From NCBI GenBank assembly GCA_047632595.1, contig JBLIDK010000036.1, forward strand, positions 1-22,028: 22,028 nt of DNA. Reading direction: 5' to 3'. Below are positions 1 through 7,760 of this stretch, piece after piece (the first letter of the stretch is position 1; each line of letters opens with the position of its first letter). The position numbers and the translations under genes were made by a program. This DNA comes from JBLIDK01 sp047632595 (GTDB taxonomy: Bacteria; Bacteroidota; Bacteroidia; Sphingobacteriales; Sphingobacteriaceae). The notes beneath the pieces were generated by a model. It saw only the letters and a program-made list of their open reading frames with translations. It was not told the DNA's origin and did no database searches.

Positions 1-858
1 AATCAAAAAAATTTTGGCTTTGCAGGTGGGTATAATGAAGGCCTAAATTCGGTAGAAGCTGATTACTTCATGATTTTAAACTCAGATGTAGAAGTACCAA
101 GCAATTGGTTGCTGCCACTAGTTCAAATGATGGAAAAGGACACTCAAATTGGGGTGGTTCAGCCAAAAATAATCTGGGAAGTACGCAAAACACATTTTGA
201 GTATGCTGGTGCAGCTGGTGGTTTCATTGATAAATGGGGGTACCCTTTCTGTCGGGGTCGGGTTTTTGAAATTTTAGAAAATGATAACCAACAATACGAT
301 TCTGATTTAGAGGTATTTTGGGCAACAGGTGCCTGTATGCTAATTAAAGCGGATTTATTCCGAAAAGCCCAAGGTTTTGATACTGACTTTTTTGCCCACA
401 TGGAAGAAATTGACCTTTGTTGGAGGTTAAAGAACATGGGCTATAAAATTATGTGTTGCGCCAGAAGTGTGGTATATCATTATGGTGGTGGGACCCTCCC
501 ATCTGACAGTCCTAACAAAACTTATTTAAACTTCAGGAATAGCTTAATAGCACTTATTAAAAATTATCACTCTACTAAAGTGTTACCTATTATAGTTATT
601 CGGTTTTTCATGGATTTTGCTGCCTTTCTAAAATTCGTCTCAGATGGAGATTTAAAGCATGCTTTTGCAATTAACCGAGCACACTTTGCATTTCTAAAAA
701 GCTTACCAAAATCAATTGAAAAAAGAAGACAACTCAAAAAGCTGTCTTCCAAAACACCATCCACTTCAGGTGTGTATGGTAAAAGTATCGTTATTGAGCA
801 CTTTTACAGAAAAACGAATGTCTTTTCAGATCTAGATCAACAATTATTTAGCAAGTAA
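1..858 (+). CDS. Family 2 glycosyltransferase, 3' part (5' end outside window)
   Basis: The reading frame is open from base 1, before the first ATG at 70, so the gene enters from the left and about 285 C-terminal residues are visible. The residues before that ATG (NFGFAGGYNEGL) are the usual conserved block of GT-A rhamnosyltransferase-like enzymes and run into LNSDVEV, the DxD-type nucleotide-sugar/metal motif. Further on, ATGACMLIKADLF and the FDTDFFAHMEEIDLCWRL segment match the acceptor side and the catalytic-base ED motif of family GT2. The last 90 or so residues are more variable, hydrophobic and basic, as in relatives that sit at the inner membrane. Such enzymes move a sugar from a nucleotide donor to a growing surface polysaccharide; donor and acceptor cannot be read from sequence. 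The stop is followed by a hairpin at 874-900. The family is certain, the specific role unknown. Confidence 0.93.
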   Translation, partial: NQKNFGFAGGYNEGLNSVEADYFMILNSDVEVPSNWLLPLVQMMEKDTQIGVVQPKIIWEVRKTHFEYAGAAGGFIDKWGYPFCRGRVFEILENDNQQYDSDLEVFWATGACMLIKADLFRKAQGFDTDFFAHMEEIDLCWRLKNMGYKIMCCARSVVYHYGGGTLPSDSPNKTYLNFRNSLIALIKNYHSTKVLPIIVIRFFMDFAAFLKFVSDGDLKHAFAINRAHFAFLKSLPKSIEKRRQLKKLSSKTPSTSGVYGKSIVIEHFYRKTNVFSDLDQQLFSK

Positions 859-869
859 TTTCTAAACGT

Positions 870-900
870 AAAAAGCCCTTCTGTCGGTGACAGAAGGGCT
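870..900 (-). terminator. Intrinsic terminator, mainly for minus-strand transcripts
   Basis: A perfect 12-bp stem (AGCCCTTCTGTC at 874-885 with GACAGAAGGGCT at 889-900) closes a 3-nt loop. On the minus strand the stem is followed by five T residues (complement of 870-874), the classic Rho-independent form. On the plus strand it is followed by AACAC, so it would end the glycosyltransferase message less efficiently. It lies 239 nt beyond the stop of the E2 gene, which is far for a simple 3' end. Confidence 0.8.
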
Positions 901-992
901 AACACAAACCCAAATATCTCAAATACCTGAATTTACTACCTCATTCTATTCTAAATAGAAGGTAAATTTGTAGTTAATAAAGTACAGCAGCG
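870..992 (-). ncRNA. Candidate small RNA or long 3' UTR between the E2 gene and the GT2 gene
   Basis: The 280 bases from 859 to 1138 hold no credible protein. On the minus strand there is a possible promoter (TTTG at 1025-1028, 20-nt gap, TATAAT at 999-1004). About 25 nt after the predicted start comes an imperfect hairpin at 931-967 (arms ATTTAC/GTAAAT and TTCTATT/AATAGAA), and then the strong terminator at 870-900. Promoter, hairpin, terminator is a usual small-RNA layout. The simpler alternative is that this is the 3' UTR of the E2 transcript. No known RNA family was recognised. Confidence 0.27.
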
Positions 993-1012
993 CCAAGCAT
1001 TATAGTTAATAA
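971..1012. repeat. Direct repeat TAGTTAATAA, two copies 32 bp apart
   Basis: TAGTTAATAA occurs at 971-980 and again at 1003-1012, three helical turns apart, flanking the TATAAT-like element at 999-1004 of the minus strand. TATAGTT at 1001-1007 is also inverted as AACTATA at 1034-1040. The pattern could be an operator, but the region is very AT-rich and chance is a real alternative. Confidence 0.25.
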
Positions 1013-1138
1013 TTCATTTAAAGCCAAATAATCAACTATAATTTTGAAAATTTCATTACAAATATTAGAACCCTAATATAATCCTGCTAAAGCAAATCTC
1101 AACAGAAGAAAAATTTAGTCAAATAATTGTCTGATTTT

Positions 1139-2461
1139 TTAATATTCCTGATTTGGGTCGAAACTCTCTAGATAATCGGCTACTTTTCTTACAAAAGAAC
1201 CTCCTAAAGAACCATCTACAACTCTGTGGTCGTATGAAAGAGAAAGGAACATAAAGTGACGTATTCCAATTAAATCACCCTCTGGAGTCTCAATTACAGC
1301 AGGTTTCTTTTTAATTGCACCAACTGCTAAAATTGCCGCTTGCGGTTGATTAATAATAGGAGTTCCCATTACATTACCAAAAGAACCAACATTTGTAACA
1401 GTAAACGTACCTCCTGAAACTTCATCAGGACCTAGTTTATTATTTCTAGCTCTATTGGCAAGATCATTAACCGACTTAGTAATTCCAACTAAGTTCATTC
1501 TATCAGCATCTTTAATTACCGGTACAATTAAATTACCCGAAGGTAAAGCCGTAGCCATTCCTATGTTTACTCTTCCACGCTTAATTATGTTGGTTCCATC
1601 AACAGAAACATTAATCATAGGAAGGTCGCGAATAGCTTTACAAACAGCTTCAATAAAAATTGGAGTGTAAGTGATTTTTTCTTTTTCACGTTTTAGAAAT
1701 CCGTCTTTTACTTTATTTCTCCAATTAACAATGTTTGTAACATCAGCTTCAACAAAAGAGGTTACATGAGGTGAAGTATGCTTAGACATAACCATATGGT
1801 CCGCAATTAGCTTTCGCATACGATCCATTGCTATGATTTCATCCTCACCATTCACTGAAATTGTAGGGCCTGCAGTAGAAGCTTTTGATGGAGCACTTTT
1901 AGCTGGTGCCTTGAGTTTTGCATTACCATTATCTCTATTTCCTAAATAACCTAAAACATCCTCTTTAGTAACTCTACCATCACTACCAGTTCCAGCAATT
2001 GCTTGAAGCTCATTTAGAGCAATACCTTCAGTATCTGCAATACTTCTAACTAGTGGAGAATAGAATCGATCACCGTCTTCTCTAGGCGTATTTCCATCCT
2101 GTGATGCTGCAACTCCAACCGTTTGTTTAATTTCTTCTACTTGAGTAGCAATAACTGCAGCAGGTGCTGCGGCTTTAACAGGTTGTGCTGCTGAAGCTGA
2201 TGATGCCCCGGTAGCTTCACCTTCTGTTTCAATAATGGCGACTACATCACCAACATTTACAACTGCATCTACTTCAAAAAGTTTTTCAATTAATTTTCCC
2301 TCAACAGGAGAAGGAACTTCTGAATCAACTTTATCAGTAGCAATTTCTAAAATAGGTTCATCTATCTCAATAGTATCACCAATTTCCTTATTCCAAGATA
2401 TTATTGTTGCTTCTGCAACGCTTTCACCCATCTTGGGCATTATAAGTTCGTGTCTTGCCAT
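1139..2461 (-). CDS. 2-oxoacid dehydrogenase complex E2 (dihydrolipoyl acyltransferase)
   Basis: This is the acyltransferase core of a 2-oxoacid dehydrogenase complex; it carries the acyl group on a lipoyl arm and passes it to CoA. The 440 residues show the full order: one lipoyl domain at about 1-80 with the lipoylated lysine in EIATDKVDSEV (K44), an Ala/Pro-rich linker, the E3/E1-binding domain at about 133-172 (FYSPLVRSIA to VTKEDVLGYL), a second linker, and the catalytic domain from about 205 with the active site SYDHRVVDG (H412, D416). No E1 or E3 gene is adjacent, so substrate choice (branched-chain, pyruvate or 2-oxoglutarate) cannot be fixed. The single lipoyl domain and the MPKMGESVAEATI start resemble enzymes annotated as branched-chain or 2-oxoglutarate E2 in Bacteroidota. 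The start is the first ATG, 19 nt behind a TTAATTTTGC promoter box. Confidence 0.95.
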   Translation of the reverse strand: MARHELIMPKMGESVAEATIISWNKEIGDTIEIDEPILEIATDKVDSEVPSPVEGKLIEKLFEVDAVVNVGDVVAIIETEGEATGASSASAAQPVKAAAPAAVIATQVEEIKQTVGVAASQDGNTPREDGDRFYSPLVRSIADTEGIALNELQAIAGTGSDGRVTKEDVLGYLGNRDNGNAKLKAPAKSAPSKASTAGPTISVNGEDEIIAMDRMRKLIADHMVMSKHTSPHVTSFVEADVTNIVNWRNKVKDGFLKREKEKITYTPIFIEAVCKAIRDLPMINVSVDGTNIIKRGRVNIGMATALPSGNLIVPVIKDADRMNLVGITKSVNDLANRARNNKLGPDEVSGGTFTVTNVGSFGNVMGTPIINQPQAAILAVGAIKKKPAVIETPEGDLIGIRHFMFLSLSYDHRVVDGSLGGSFVRKVADYLESFDPNQEY

Positions 2462-2473
2462 TAAATTGTAATT

Positions 2474-2494
2474 AGTTGTGCAAAATTAACAACT
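2474..2494 (-). promoter_or_regulatory. Putative promoter of the E2 gene with overlapping dyad
   Basis: On the minus strand TTAATTTTGC (2480-2489) fits the Bacteroidota -7 box TAnnTTTG and sits 18 nt before the ATG. It lies within an inverted repeat, AGTTGT (2474-2479) and ACAACT (2489-2494). A clear TTTG -33 box at the expected distance is not seen, so the call rests on the -7 element alone. Confidence 0.4.
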
Positions 2495-2585
2495 GCAGAC
2501 TTAGCATAAGAAAATAGATTCAAATTTTTACTAAACTACTCATTGTCAATATTAAATATAATTGATTGTATTAAAAATGTCGTTA

Positions 2586-3839
2586 TTAATCCTCCTTTAA
2601 TGTTCCTGCAACAAACCTTCGAAGCATGTCAAGAGCTACAATTGTTGTGCGTTCAATATTTAATTCTCTTGTTTTACCAAATTGAAATTTCTTCGTAATT
2701 ATTTGATTCTCATCTGATACACTGATAAAAACAGTGCCTATTGGTTTTAAATCTGTTCCACCGGTTGGGCCAGCAGTACCAGTAATTGCAATACTGTGTG
2801 TACTTTTCAGCTTCTTCCGAATTGATTCAGCCATTTTTGTTGCAACTTCACTACTTACGGCTCCATGTTTTTCAATGGTAGCAAGTTTTACTTTCAATTG
2901 CTCAATTTTTACAGAATTATCATAAGCTATTATCCCTCCCTTAAAATAAGATGAACAATCGGAAATGCTTGTAATTATAGATGAAAGGGCTCCACCAGTG
3001 CAACTTTCAGCTAATGCTAAAGTAAATTTTTTGGAGATCATAGTTTCTTGAATAAATTGAACTAATAACTCATCTTTTTTACTCACCAAAGCACTGCCAG
3101 CTTCAACCGCAATTTTATCTAGCCACTTTTTCAATGTGGTTGATGCATCACTATTATGGCTTATATAGGTACTTAACCTAATTTTAATACAACCAGTTGA
3201 AGGCAAATATGCTATACTGATATCCTCTGGCAAGGATTCTTCAATATGTTTAATTTTCTCAGCTAAAAATGATTCTCCTAATCCTGAGGTTAAAAGAGTT
3301 TCGTGAAGAATAGGATTCGCTTTAAATTTTCTCTTTATTAAAGGTATTACGCCTTCTTTCATTATATACCTCATTTCGTGAGGAACTCCTGGCATGGCAG
3401 CTATGGCTGTTTTTTCTTTCTCGAAAATCATTCCAGGTGCAGTTCCATTTGGATTTATAACTACTATACAATCTTCTGGAACATCTGCTTGTCGCTCATT
3501 TATTTCAAGTAATGGCCTATTAAATCTTTCAAAGATTGTTTTAACATTTTCATAAGCTGCGGGACTTCTAATCAACTTCGATTTAAAATATTTGGCTAAT
3601 GTTAATTTGGTGATATCATCTTTTGTTGGGCCCAGCCCCCCTGTTATTAGAATTATTGGTGCTAATTGTTGTGCTTTGTCTAATGCGTCAACAATGGCTT
3701 TTTCATTGTCTTTGATAGTGATTATTTGCACTACATCTACCCCGTTTTCATTTAAAAACCTACCCATCCATGATGCATTTGTATTAATTGTTTGACCAAT
3801 TAATAGCTCATCACCTATTGAAATTAATACTGCTTGCAT
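2586..3839 (-). CDS. cinA: CinA family protein, MoCF domain plus nicotinamide-nucleotide amidase domain
   Basis: The 417 residues are full length for two-domain CinA. The N-terminal half is a MoaB/Mog-like (MoCF) domain, ISIGDELLIGQTINTN at 7-22 and TGGLGPTKDD at 66-75; in characterised relatives this domain has ADP-ribose pyrophosphatase activity. The C-terminal half is the CinA/PncC domain, with AESCTGG at 277-283 and the later AITGTAGPTGG block; this domain deamidates nicotinamide mononucleotide in pyridine-nucleotide recycling. All motifs are intact, so both activities are expected in the cytoplasm. The gene is transcribed towards the E2 gene with a 124-nt gap that holds a promoter-like box, so they need not form one operon. 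It is divergent from the DUF4197 gene. The historic link to competence is by name only. Confidence 0.95.
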   Translation of the reverse strand: MQAVLISIGDELLIGQTINTNASWMGRFLNENGVDVVQIITIKDNEKAIVDALDKAQQLAPIILITGGLGPTKDDITKLTLAKYFKSKLIRSPAAYENVKTIFERFNRPLLEINERQADVPEDCIVVINPNGTAPGMIFEKEKTAIAAMPGVPHEMRYIMKEGVIPLIKRKFKANPILHETLLTSGLGESFLAEKIKHIEESLPEDISIAYLPSTGCIKIRLSTYISHNSDASTTLKKWLDKIAVEAGSALVSKKDELLVQFIQETMISKKFTLALAESCTGGALSSIITSISDCSSYFKGGIIAYDNSVKIEQLKVKLATIEKHGAVSSEVATKMAESIRKKLKSTHSIAITGTAGPTGGTDLKPIGTVFISVSDENQIITKKFQFGKTRELNIERTTIVALDMLRRFVAGTLKED

Positions 3840-3876
3840 TATTTGAACTTATATTACCTCGATTCGCAAATTATGT

Positions 3877-3887
3877 TAAACTTTAGC
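3877..3887 (+). promoter_or_regulatory. Putative -7 box of the DUF4197 gene
   Basis: TAAACTTTAGC matches the box seen before several other genes here and would give a leader of about 30 nt before the ATG at 3921. It also argues against the earlier in-frame ATG codons at 3834 and 3873, which lie upstream of the box. On the opposite strand TAATTTGCG nearby (about 3865-3873) may serve cinA. Confidence 0.4.
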
Positions 3888-3920
3888 ACTTTAAAACTAT
3901 CAAACGAAAAAAAGAATAAT

Positions 3921-4652
3921 ATGATGCGAATTATTTTAACCTTATTAATGAGTATTTGTTTTGTTTTTATGGGATGTGAAACCTTGGATTTGGGTCAAAT
4001 TCAGAAAGAAGCAGGGAAATACATGAACAAAACCCCTTCAAATGATAGAATTATTTCTGGCTTAAAACAAGCTTTAGAAATTGGTAGTAAAAATGCTGGG
4101 TCTAATGCTTCTAAAACTGATGGTTATTTTAAAAATCAACTTTTATTTATAGCCTTCCCTCCCGAAGCACAAGTTGCGGCTGATAAATTAAGACAACTTG
4201 GATTTAGTTCGTTAGTAGATGATTTTATTTTGAGTTTAAACCGAGGTGCTGAAAAAGCAGCTGCTCAAGCCGCACCTATTTTTATTGATGCAGTTAAAGG
4301 TTTAACAATTCAAGATGGTATGAACATATTAAAAGGAGCAGACAATGCTGCGACTAACTATTTGAAATCCAATACCTATACTCAGTTAAACGCAAAGTTT
4401 CAACCAGTAATTCAAAATTCACTTGCTTCAGTTAACGCAACTAAGTATTGGACAGATATTATTTCTACTTATAACAAACTTCCAGGGGTAAATAACATCA
4501 ATCCCAATTTAGATCAATATGTTACTGAAAAGGCTATTGATGGACTATTCATACTTGTGCAACAAGAAGAGAAAAATATAAGAGATAATCCTGCTGCTAG
4601 AGTTACTGAAATACTTCAGGAAGTTTTTGGATATGCACAAACAAGCAATTAG
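3921..4652 (+). CDS. DUF4197 family lipoprotein
   Basis: The start is placed at 3921 because the protein then begins with a lipoprotein signal peptide (MMRIILTLLM, hydrophobic core, lipobox FMGC with the lipidated cysteine at residue 19). In-frame ATGs at 3834 and 3873 would add about 30 and 16 residues before the signal peptide, and the first would overlap the divergent cinA gene. The mature part of about 225 residues is mostly helical and matches DUF4197: KQALEIGSKNA, the FPPEAQ segment, the LNRGAEKAA block, and the C-terminal run ending in EILQEVFG. The family is common in Bacteroidota and Proteobacteria and its function is unknown. The residues after Cys19 (ETLDLG) do not form an obvious surface-export signal, so a periplasm-facing anchor is the default. 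A methyltransferase gene follows after 26 nt. Confidence 0.88.
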   Translation: MMRIILTLLMSICFVFMGCETLDLGQIQKEAGKYMNKTPSNDRIISGLKQALEIGSKNAGSNASKTDGYFKNQLLFIAFPPEAQVAADKLRQLGFSSLVDDFILSLNRGAEKAAAQAAPIFIDAVKGLTIQDGMNILKGADNAATNYLKSNTYTQLNAKFQPVIQNSLASVNATKYWTDIISTYNKLPGVNNINPNLDQYVTEKAIDGLFILVQQEEKNIRDNPAARVTEILQEVFGYAQTSN

Positions 4653-4660
4653 CATAATTC

Positions 4661-4670
4661 TTACCTTCGC
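4661..4670 (+). promoter_or_regulatory. Putative -7 box of the methyltransferase gene
   Basis: TTACCTTCGC lies just behind the DUF4197 stop and 8 nt before the ATG at 4679. It fits the TAnnTTnGC pattern and would give a leader of only a few bases, so the methyltransferase may have its own promoter in addition to read-through. Confidence 0.4.
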
Positions 4671-4678
4671 AAGCAATT

Positions 4679-5473
4679 ATGGCATTTGACTTTCACAACA
4701 ATAAAGAAGAGTATTTCAATCAGCAAAAAATTAATGCTGCCACATACGTAATACCTTTCATAGAAAAAATGAAAAGTATTGGACCCAATACTTCTGTTTT
4801 AGAAATTGGTTGTGCCGAAGGTGGCGTACTTATGGCATTTTTAGAAAAAGGTTGCACCGGCGTGGGAGTTGAACTTATGCCTGGTCGTTTGGAACAGGCT
4901 AAAATATTTTTAGATAAGTTTGCTAAGGAGGATAAAGTTGAACTTATTAATAAAAACATTTATGATGTTGATTTAGCTGATTCCTTTGCTAATAGATTTG
5001 ATATTATTGTTTTAAAAGATGTAATTGAACATATATACGATCAAGAAAAACTCTTTTTGAAAATGAAGGAGTTTTTAAAACCAGGAGGTCAAATATTTTT
5101 TGGATTTCCACCTTGGCAAATGCCATTTGGCGGTCACCAACAAATTTGTAAAGGAAACTTATCAAAGTTCCCCTATTTTCACTTACTGCCTATGTCTGTT
5201 TATAAATGGGTGTTGAAACTTGGTGGAGAATCTCAAGGTGTTATTGATTCGCTAGTGGAAATTAAAGAAACACAAATAAGCATTGGACAGTTTGAAGGCT
5301 TTACCAAAAAGACAGGCTATAAGATTATTTCAAAGCAACTTTTCTTTATCAATCCTATTTATATTTACAAGTTTGGACTAAAGGCTAAAAAGCAAAATGT
5401 TTTTGTTGGCTCAATACCTTTTTTAAGAAATTTTGTGACTACTTGTGCTTACTATACAATTGCAATAAAGTAA
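4679..5473 (+). CDS. Class I SAM-dependent methyltransferase
   Basis: The 264-residue protein has the Rossmann-fold SAM-binding signature: VLEIGCAEGG (40-49, motif I), an acidic residue at the end of strand 2 (GVGVELMPGR, E65), DIIVLKDVIEH (108-118, the segment typical of the Methyltransf_11/UbiE-like group), and FLKPGGQIFFGFPP (132-145). The C-terminal third (about 160-264) is less conserved and probably holds the substrate site. The methyl acceptor cannot be told; relatives with this layout act on small molecules, quinones, lipids or sugars. The stop codon directly abuts the stop codon of the convergent EamA gene, with no base between them, so there is no room for an intergenic terminator. 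The class is well supported and the substrate is unknown. Confidence 0.88.
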   Translation: MAFDFHNNKEEYFNQQKINAATYVIPFIEKMKSIGPNTSVLEIGCAEGGVLMAFLEKGCTGVGVELMPGRLEQAKIFLDKFAKEDKVELINKNIYDVDLADSFANRFDIIVLKDVIEHIYDQEKLFLKMKEFLKPGGQIFFGFPPWQMPFGGHQQICKGNLSKFPYFHLLPMSVYKWVLKLGGESQGVIDSLVEIKETQISIGQFEGFTKKTGYKIISKQLFFINPIYIYKFGLKAKKQNVFVGSIPFLRNFVTTCAYYTIAIK

Positions 5474-6361
5474 TTAATCTAAGTTCATTGCAATAAGGTT
5501 CGCTTCTCGCTCCCTTTCTAATGAAAGTCGTAAGTGACGTTTGTACCACAAATTAGCAAGAACACCAACAACAACTAAAGCCATTCCAGCTGCGGTTAAC
5601 CAATTTAAGGTTTCACCAAATATTAAGAAACCAATTAGAATTGCATAGATAACGCTCGAATACTTAAACATAGAAACTGTAGCAATTCGCTCACTTTGAT
5701 AAGCTTTTGTCATGTAATACTGAGCAAATTGGGTGCAAATACCTATTCCAAAAATATATAACCACTCTACACCTATGGGCGAATACCACGAAGCAAAAAT
5801 AAATGGTGTTATTATAGGTAAGGTAATTAGTGGGAAGTAGAAAACCACCACCATAGGATGGTCGGTAGTTCGTAATTTTCGAATCATGTTGTAAGCTAGT
5901 CCTGCAAACAATGCACTACCCAAAATCATTGCAAAAAGTTTTAAATCGAAACTTGAATCAAATCCTTTTATTACCGCAACTCCTGCAAAGGCAATTCCAA
6001 AAAACAACCACTGCAAAGGTTTTACTTTTTCTTTTAAAATATAAATGGCAAAAATGGTTGTGAAAATTGGAGCTAAATGATGAATAGTGACTGCCGTTGC
6101 TAATGGCATTCGTTGAACAGAATAGATATACAAAATCAATCCAATCATTCCAAATAGGGCTCTAAGCAACAAAATTGGTCTATTTGTGCCTGAAAAAGGA
6201 ATGTTGTTTTTCTTTAAAAAAACATATGACATAATCAAAGTGATTAATGCCCTAAAAAAAACAATTTCTTGCGCTGGAATATGAGGTACTAGCTTTACAA
6301 AGATATTCATCACCGCAAAAAACATTGCGGATATTAGCATGTATATTATTCCTTTTGACAA
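5474..6361 (-). CDS. EamA/DMT-family transporter (10 TM segments)
   Basis: The 295-residue protein has ten predicted hydrophobic helices arranged as two five-helix EamA repeats (about 5-130 and 140-270). Visible family marks are the start SKGIIYMLISAMFFAVMN, the R-A-L/R-A-L pairs after helices 2 and 3, the ILKEKVKPLQW loop at the end of repeat 1, and the IFGETLNW loop in repeat 2. The tail (about 274-295) is charged and cytoplasmic. Drug/metabolite transporters of this kind export amino acids or other small metabolites by exchange with protons. The gene begins 7 nt after the thrC stop, so the two are probably one operon. RhtA, a known threonine/homoserine exporter, belongs to the same superfamily, so export of a threonine-pathway metabolite is a reasonable inference but is not shown by sequence. 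Confidence 0.9.
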   Translation of the reverse strand: MSKGIIYMLISAMFFAVMNIFVKLVPHIPAQEIVFFRALITLIMSYVFLKKNNIPFSGTNRPILLLRALFGMIGLILYIYSVQRMPLATAVTIHHLAPIFTTIFAIYILKEKVKPLQWLFFGIAFAGVAVIKGFDSSFDLKLFAMILGSALFAGLAYNMIRKLRTTDHPMVVVFYFPLITLPIITPFIFASWYSPIGVEWLYIFGIGICTQFAQYYMTKAYQSERIATVSMFKYSSVIYAILIGFLIFGETLNWLTAAGMALVVVGVLANLWYKRHLRLSLEREREANLIAMNLD

Positions 6362-6368
6362 ACAGCTA

Positions 6369-7652
6369 TTATTTAGTTAAAAACTCTGTGAATGCCTCAT
6401 AATTGACTTCCATATTTATGGCTAGTTTTTTCTTGTCTTGTAGCTCTTTAACACTTTCTGGAAGAGGAACCTTAGCCCCAATGCTTTTTTCAACAATATC
6501 AGCAAATTTAGAAGGGTGAGCTGTGCATAAAAACACTCCCCCTTCATTATTTCTTTTTTTCCAATTTTCTAATGCTTTGTAAGCAATTGCGCTATGTGGG
6601 CAAAGAGTATAATTGTATTTTTCGTAAGCTTCCTTTATACTTTGACTAGTTTGACTATCACTTAAACTAAAGCCATAAATGGTTTCAATCATACTTTGAT
6701 GATCAGTAAACAATTGTTCCATTCGTACAAAATTGCTCGGATATCCAACATCCATAGCATTGGAAATGGTAGAAATGGACTTATTAGGTTTGTATTTTCC
6801 TGTTTGAAGATATTGAGGAATAATGTCGTTATTATTGGTTGCAGCAATAAAATAATCTATCGGAGCACCCATTTTCTGCGCAAATAAGCCTGCAGTTAAG
6901 TTTCCAAAATTTCCAGAAGGGACTGAAATAGTCAATGTTTTACTTTTAGGATATCTTGATGCTGCATAGAAATAGTAAAAACTCTGGGGAATCAATCTCG
7001 CAATATTAATAGAATTTGCAGAGGTTAAATTTAGCTTGTCTCGTAAATCTTGGTCTGAAAATGCTTGTTTAACTAACTTCTGACAATCATCAAAATTACC
7101 ATCAACTTCTAAAGCAGTAACATTTTCACCCATAGTAGTAAGTTGCTTTTCTTGTATGCCGCTTACTTTTCCTTTAGGATATAAAATCACTACTTCAATG
7201 CCTTTCGCTTTATAAAAGCCATTAGCTACTGCCGAACCAGTATCACCAGATGTTGCTACCAAAACAGTTAATTTTTCACCTTCTGGTAAAAAATGGGCCA
7301 TGGCGCGAGACATAAATCTCGCACCAACATCCTTAAATGCCAAAGTTGGACCATGAAATAGTTCTAAGGCATGCATTCCATCACCCATTTCAATTAAAGG
7401 AGTTTCAAAATTTATCGAATCTGAAATAATTTCTTCTAATTTGGCTTTAGGTATTTCATCGCCAATTAATGTTGAAGCAACTTCAAATGCCATTTCTTGT
7501 AAAGACCTGTTTTTCAAATCCTTTAGAAAATAATTTGAAAGTTGTGGAATACTAATTGGCATGTACAACCCTTTATCAGGAGCTAATGCTGTAAATATCG
7601 CTTCCTTAAAGGTAGATAGGTTGTTTTTATTGTTTGTACTGTATAACTTCAT
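6369..7652 (-). CDS. thrC: Threonine synthase
   Basis: This enzyme converts O-phosphohomoserine to threonine with pyridoxal phosphate, the last step of threonine synthesis in the cytoplasm. The start is set at 7652, where MKLYSTNNKN fits the conserved N-terminus of threonine synthases (E. coli begins MKLYNLKDH). A longer reading to 7751 would add 33 basic residues unlike the family and would nearly touch the divergent moxR gene. The protein then has 427 residues, the usual length. Visible motifs are LAPDKGLYMP, HGPTLAFKDVG with the PLP lysine at K107, ATSGDTGSAVANG for the cofactor phosphate, and SVPSGNFGN. A TTATCTTCGC box sits 26 nt upstream of the chosen start. No homoserine kinase or aspartokinase gene is adjacent, which differs from the common thrABC order; an EamA exporter follows instead. 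Confidence 0.95.
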   Translation of the reverse strand: MKLYSTNNKNNLSTFKEAIFTALAPDKGLYMPISIPQLSNYFLKDLKNRSLQEMAFEVASTLIGDEIPKAKLEEIISDSINFETPLIEMGDGMHALELFHGPTLAFKDVGARFMSRAMAHFLPEGEKLTVLVATSGDTGSAVANGFYKAKGIEVVILYPKGKVSGIQEKQLTTMGENVTALEVDGNFDDCQKLVKQAFSDQDLRDKLNLTSANSINIARLIPQSFYYFYAASRYPKSKTLTISVPSGNFGNLTAGLFAQKMGAPIDYFIAATNNNDIIPQYLQTGKYKPNKSISTISNAMDVGYPSNFVRMEQLFTDHQSMIETIYGFSLSDSQTSQSIKEAYEKYNYTLCPHSAIAYKALENWKKRNNEGGVFLCTAHPSKFADIVEKSIGAKVPLPESVKELQDKKKLAINMEVNYEAFTEFLTK

Positions 7653-7677
7653 TAAGTTTAATAATTCCGAATTCTTA

Positions 7678-7687
7678 GCGAAGATAA
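7678..7687 (-). promoter_or_regulatory. Putative -7 box of thrC
   Basis: On the minus strand this reads TTATCTTCGC, the same form as the box before the methyltransferase gene. It lies 25 nt before the ATG at 7652 and inside the longer alternative reading frame, which supports the shorter protein. Confidence 0.4.
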
Positions 7688-7760
7688 CCACTCTTTTTAA
7701 TTCAATGTTTTTTATTTTTGTCTTCTTATACTTTTTTAACAAAAAAACCATTCAATAACT

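Noticed and set aside
159..437. Minus-strand open frame of 92 codons inside the GT2 gene
   Set aside because: It is antisense to a strongly conserved glycosyltransferase frame and its product has no recognisable domain.
3834..3920. Longer DUF4197 protein starting at 3834
   Set aside because: It would place about 30 residues before a clear lipoprotein signal peptide and would overlap the divergent cinA start; the -7 box at 3877-3887 lies inside it.
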